Made by a program: the position numbers and the translations under genes. Source: Botrytis cinerea B05.10 (taxonomy: Eukaryota; Ascomycota; Leotiomycetes; Helotiales; Sclerotiniaceae). Taken from it: a stretch of 64,000 nucleotides of DNA. The notes under the pieces were generated by a model, which was not told where the DNA came from, searched no databases, and worked only from the letters and a program-made list of their open reading frames with translations. Shown piece by piece: positions 60,802 to 64,000 of the stretch. The stretch is from assembly GCF_000143535.2 (NCBI RefSeq), contig NC_037311.1:1798001-1862000 (forward strand), in the 5' to 3' direction. Position 1 is the first letter of the stretch. The number at the start of each line of letters is the position of its first letter.

Positions 60802-61250
60802 CTATCCTCAATATCCTTCTCTCCTATCTTTTCAAATTCTCAATCGTGTTCGCGTGTTACAATTTCTCCTGCCACAAATATCGAAATTTCGCTCGAATCG
60901 TAAAAAGCATATGAAACTTTATCCATCTATCCATCCATCCATCCCACTCGCGTGCGTGCGGGGCACATGTCAGAGAAATGACGATGAGCTTCTGCTCCAA
61001 GCTATCAGCACTACAACGCTTCCCATTGGACAATGTCACATTTATCTTTTAAGCATAAACCACACCCCTGTCCCCAAGCGGAAAATGCGGAAAAGGCCCA
61101 TGGTTTATTTTCCTTTTCTTACAAACCAAAGCTATGTAACATTAAGTTAAATAATTTCTATAAATCGAGACATTTCTGTACTTTTTTCAAAATTCATTAC
61201 AGATTTCGTCTCATCATTTTCCTTCCTTCTATCAAATCATAAGTGTGGAA
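60802..61250. promoter_or_regulatory. divergent promoter region HEM4/ERV1
   Basis: 449 bp between divergent start codons, AT-rich near the ERV1 side, with a CCAT repeat at 60924-60950. Both products depend on mitochondrial or redox metabolism, but shared regulation is only a guess. Confidence 0.5.
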
Positions 61251-61886
61251 ATGGCAGACGATACACAGGATGAGTCTGCAAATACACCGATCGCGAGCGC
61301 GGTCCCTCCAAAAAAGTATCCCAAAGGTGTAATATTGGGAAAAGATGGGAAACCGTAAGTTCTACTTATTCCTTTTCCTTTTCCTCTTCGCCTCCCCCTC
61401 CCTCGTCTCAATCCCACCCCACACCACCCCAAACGAACAAACTAACCCCTCCCTTCCTCCCTCCCCAGCTGCCGCACCTGCAACTCCCTCACCTCCTTCA
61501 CCAGCACCACCAAATCTCTGCAGACCCCCTCGGCCTCCCCCCCAACCGACTGCCCCCCCTCCATCGAAACCCTCGGCCGCGCCTCCTGGACCTTCCTACA
61601 CACGCTCTCGGCCTCCTACCCCAGCACCCCCACCCCCAGCGACCGCACCAACATATCGACCTTCATGAATCTCTTCGCCCAGCTCTACCCCTGCTGGACC
61701 TGCGCCGAGGATTTCCAATCCTACATGGCCGAGAACAAGGTGCGCACCGAGAGTCGCGCCGAGTTCGGCATGTGGATGTGCGAGGCGCATAATGATGTGA
61801 ATCGGAAGTTGGGGAAGAGGGAGTTTGATTGCGCGCGCTGGGAAGAGAGGTGGAGGACTGGCTGGAAGGATGGGAGGTGTGGATAG
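61251..61886 (+). CDS. ERV1: mitochondrial FAD-linked sulfhydryl oxidase Erv1 (ALR)
   Basis: Two exons (61251-61354 and 61469-61886, intron 114 nt), 173 aa. With Mia40 it forms the disulfide relay of the mitochondrial intermembrane space, passing electrons to cytochrome c or oxygen. The N-terminal shuttle pair is C36-RT-C39 directly at the splice junction. The ERV/ALR domain starts near residue 65 (LGRASWTFLHTLSASYP), with the active-site pair C110-WT-C113 (LYPCWTCAEDF) and the structural pair C139/C156. The FAD-binding HNxxN-type motif is HNDVNRKLGK. The end WKDGRCG is typical. The first part of exon 2 is strikingly rich in C-ending codons compared with its neighbours. Confidence 0.94.
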
Positions 61887-62441
61887 GTGGGAGGCTTGAA
61901 ATTGAGCTGGAGTTGGGAATTTGGAAGAGACGGTTCTGTGGAATGGGGTTCTGTGGAATGGGATGGGAGGATGTGTTATATGAATGGGGAAAGGGTGTAT
62001 GATATGATATATGATGAGATGAGATGAGGTGAGGTGTATGATATAATGGCCAGCCCAGCATAATTCGGCGTTTCGGGACAAGATCAAGAAGGTCATGCAT
62101 GAAAGGAGGTAATCTCGACTCGAAAACTTTATATGAATTTACGAAGAATTCTCTTCTCACGATCAAACTAAGAAAGCATAACAGTATAGGCTTGATGTAT
62201 AAACCTGGTCTATTTCGCTAATGATGTGCTGACTTTAGTCGCTGATGTATGTATCCCCCTAATCAACATCTAAAATACAATTCATACAAATCCTCCTCCC
62301 CATCCCTTCCACGATAACACATACAATCGACCATCTACTATCTTAATCGAACAGAAAATTACAGATCCCACTTCCTCAATATCAACATCTACTAGCCTCC
62401 CATGTGCTGTACAAATTCTACTGCATCGATACGTGTCGAAC
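61887..62441. other. convergent 3' region ERV1/unknown gene
   Basis: 555 bp with GAGATGAGAT-type simple sequence near 62010-62036. It may include the last coding exon of the minus-strand gene (see 62392-62496 in the findings). Confidence 0.45.
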
Positions 62442-63680
62442 TCAATGCCTCCTTGTATACTCCAGTTTGTCCCAATTCATCAGTAGTCCCTTGAAGCTGC
62501 GAAGTTGAACATCACAAACATGATCCTGATCATCCATGTCAGAATCAGAATCTTCATCATCGGTATTATCCATTTCCACGTCTTCCTCCTTTTTTTCTCC
62601 CTTGTTAGAAAGTTTTCTTCTCTTTCCATTAGATGCATGCGTAGCAGCAAGGCCCAAACTCCTAAAACCCTCTCCAAAGACATTCGAAGTATTAACACGC
62701 CTTTTTCTAATTTTCTGTCCTTTTCCTCCAAGGAGATTCAAGCCCCAGCAATCAGCATGAAGTTCTTCCATATTGACTTCCACCTCCAAGGTTGCAAGTG
62801 TGTTCTTGCTTTCATTGTTGGTATCTCGCGCAGACTGAATGGTATTATCTGATTGATCTAGTGATTCTTCACAATCATCCCAATTCCCATCACTTCCCTC
62901 AAATCCTGAATCCTTTTCATCTTGTCGATCTGATGGTGACTGTTGACGATGATGGTTAGTCTCTGATCCAGGAAAACCATCATGACTCGACGATGCCTCG
63001 CTTTCCTCACTGCTTTCATCATAAGTTTCCAAACTTGGACTTTGATTCTTTTTCTTTCCCTCTCCATCCGTATCAGAATGTCTCTCGTTCGGCTCCTGGA
63101 GAATTGATATTGCTTCTCTCAAGTTTGGTTGGGAGCTCGCATCGGTAAAAGCCATAATTCTATCCACTATCAATGGTGGTGCTCGATTCGACGTGTTAGA
63201 ATTTTCACTACCGGCAGGCCGGTCAGTTACTCCGAGCATCATACGAAAGGAGGCTCGAGCTACACGGCCACTTTGAGTGGAACCACTGAGTGTAGAGATT
63301 GAGGCTGACGACACAGTAGTCATCCTCGTTCTTGATTTTGAAGATAAGTTATTATGAGATATCGATGCACCAGTATGCGACGCAGTCCCCACCGTTGTGA
63401 CGGAATTTGACGAGTTTGAAGAGACTGACGGTAATCTTTCACTTGCACAATCTCCCACTTCAGGAGCAACACGTGCAGGATTTTTTGCCCTTCCTACAAT
63501 TTGCGTCTGAGTATCTCCAGCTCCATCCCCCACACACTGATCAGGATTATGATTCTTAGATTCCCTAGCATTCAAGGTCGCGGAGGCCTCCAATAATCGT
63601 GAACCGCTTTCAAGACGGACCTCCTTTTTTTCTGCTTCGGGGCTCGTGTTGGAGCTGATGGTGGCATTTCTGACGGCCAT
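62442..63680 (-). CDS. acidic Ser-rich protein of unknown function
   Basis: A frame of 412 codons plus stop from the ATG at 63680 (MAVRNATISSNTSPEAEKKE). It is Ser/Thr/Asn-rich up to about residue 150, then acidic (ESSEESEASSSHDGFPGSET; DGNWDDCEESLDQSDNTIQS). A more conserved-looking patch follows: MEELHADCWGLNLLGGKGQK, IRKRRVNTSNVFGEGFRSLG, then a bipartite basic stretch NGKRRKLSNKG that could be a nuclear localisation signal. A very acidic end follows. No domain is recognised; nuclear location is inferred. The frame is open upstream to 63734 without an ATG and overlaps the repeat-encoding frame, so the true N-terminus may come from there by splicing. The last residues may also be replaced by another exon. 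Confidence 0.5.
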   Translation of the reverse strand: MAVRNATISSNTSPEAEKKEVRLESGSRLLEASATLNARESKNHNPDQCVGDGAGDTQTQIVGRAKNPARVAPEVGDCASERLPSVSSNSSNSVTTVGTASHTGASISHNNLSSKSRTRMTTVSSASISTLSGSTQSGRVARASFRMMLGVTDRPAGSENSNTSNRAPPLIVDRIMAFTDASSQPNLREAISILQEPNERHSDTDGEGKKKNQSPSLETYDESSEESEASSSHDGFPGSETNHHRQQSPSDRQDEKDSGFEGSDGNWDDCEESLDQSDNTIQSARDTNNESKNTLATLEVEVNMEELHADCWGLNLLGGKGQKIRKRRVNTSNVFGEGFRSLGLAATHASNGKRRKLSNKGEKKEEDVEMDNTDDEDSDSDMDDQDHVCDVQLRSFKGLLMNWDKLEYTRRH

Positions 63681-64000
63681 TGTGCCCACGATGGTTCTGG
63701 GTCGCGTGGTAATTCTGGGTCGCTTGGCTTCCAATACTCTTTGATCGCTCTTAGAATGCCTGTCTTCTTTCTCTGCCGTTGCTTTACTGGAGTTGGTCGT
63801 ACAAATGCCGGTCTTGGTTGTAAAAATGCTGATCGTGGTTCTGGATTACGTTGTGGTATTGGGTCGCTTGGCTTCCAATACTCTTTGATTGCTTTTAAAA
63901 AGGATTTTATTTTTCTCTGCTTTCGTTGCACGGGGGGTGCTCTGAGGCTTGCCCTAGAGCTGGTGCTGGAACTGGTGCTGGGCCTGGTGCTGGACGTGAT
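63572..64000 (-). CDS. protein with 48-residue tandem repeats, 5' end outside window
   Basis: A minus-strand frame is open from the right edge (64000) to a TGA at 63572-63574, 142 codons. It starts Ser/Thr-rich (TSSTRPSTSSSTSSR) and then carries three repeats of period 144 bp (48 aa). Their cores are SFLKAIKEYWKPSDP, GILRAIKEYWKPSDP and SVLKAVHDYWRPP, each preceded by a basic QRKQRK/KQRQRKK/KQKKRR stretch. The stop comes right after the third core. The amphipathic helix plus basic tract might bind nucleic acid or a partner; this is speculation. It overlaps the frame of the downstream gene by about 109 bp, so the two may be exons of one gene. Confidence 0.5.
   Translation of the reverse strand: MTSSTRPSTSSSTSSRASLRAPPVQRKQRKIKSFLKAIKEYWKPSDPIPQRNPEPRSAFLQPRPAFVRPTPVKQRQRKKTGILRAIKEYWKPSDPELPRDPEPSWAQWPSEMPPSAPTRAPKQKKRRSVLKAVHDYWRPPRP

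Overview
The window is nuclear DNA of a filamentous ascomycete. The genes carry short introns (mostly 46-100 nt) with GT/AG ends. A Gti1/Pac2 regulator with the architecture of Botrytis REG1 sits at the left. The style of the proteins, the moderately AT-rich intergenic DNA and the large microsatellite-filled gaps suggest a leotiomycete close to Botrytis/Sclerotinia; that placement is inference. I saw no CRISPR array, operon, rRNA or convincing tRNA.

Layout. 1-4.3 kb: long leader and intronless coding region of a WOR1/REG1-type morphogenesis and virulence regulator. 4.3-9.5 kb: gene desert with microsatellites and one exon-like fragment. 9.5-13.7 kb: mitochondrial asparaginyl-tRNA synthetase (minus) and a microbial-type PARG-like protein (plus). 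14-19 kb: accessory stretch of small genes, including a secreted protein and short cysteine-rich ORFs. 20.6-26.9 kb: SEC24 and CFT2, divergent from a 379-bp spacer. 27.4-28.5 kb: proline/glycine-rich protein of unknown role whose frame is interrupted by TAA unless a small intron is removed. 30.4-32.7 kb: copper amine oxidase ending in a peroxisomal SKL signal. 33.5-36.0 kb: Zn2Cys6 transcription factor. 36-41 kb: gap without supported genes. 41.0-43.0 kb: monocarboxylate-type MFS transporter. 43-47 kb: microsatellite-rich gap. 47.0-49.2 kb: decayed multi-pass membrane protein gene. 50.1-61.9 kb: dense housekeeping block (RPL28, CDC7, condensin subunit YCS4, OXR1/TLD, HEM4, ERV1). 62.4-64 kb: an acidic serine-rich protein and, running off the edge, a protein with 48-residue tandem repeats.

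The genes do not form one pathway. Conserved cellular functions (translation, COPII transport, mRNA 3' end formation, replication origin firing, chromosome condensation, haem synthesis, mitochondrial disulfide relay) alternate with accessory islands (14-19 kb, 27-28 kb, 43-49 kb, right edge). The islands hold the small cysteine-rich ORFs, the pseudogene, the low-complexity DNA and the repeat protein. Exon boundaries were assigned by eye from splice sites and frame continuity; each multi-exon model below keeps phase through to its stop. I found no clear multi-gene novel system. The strongest oddities are the pseudogene with readable lesions, the stop-interrupted gene at 27.8 kb, the overlapping frames in the repeat region at the right edge, and the small cysteine-rich gene cluster.
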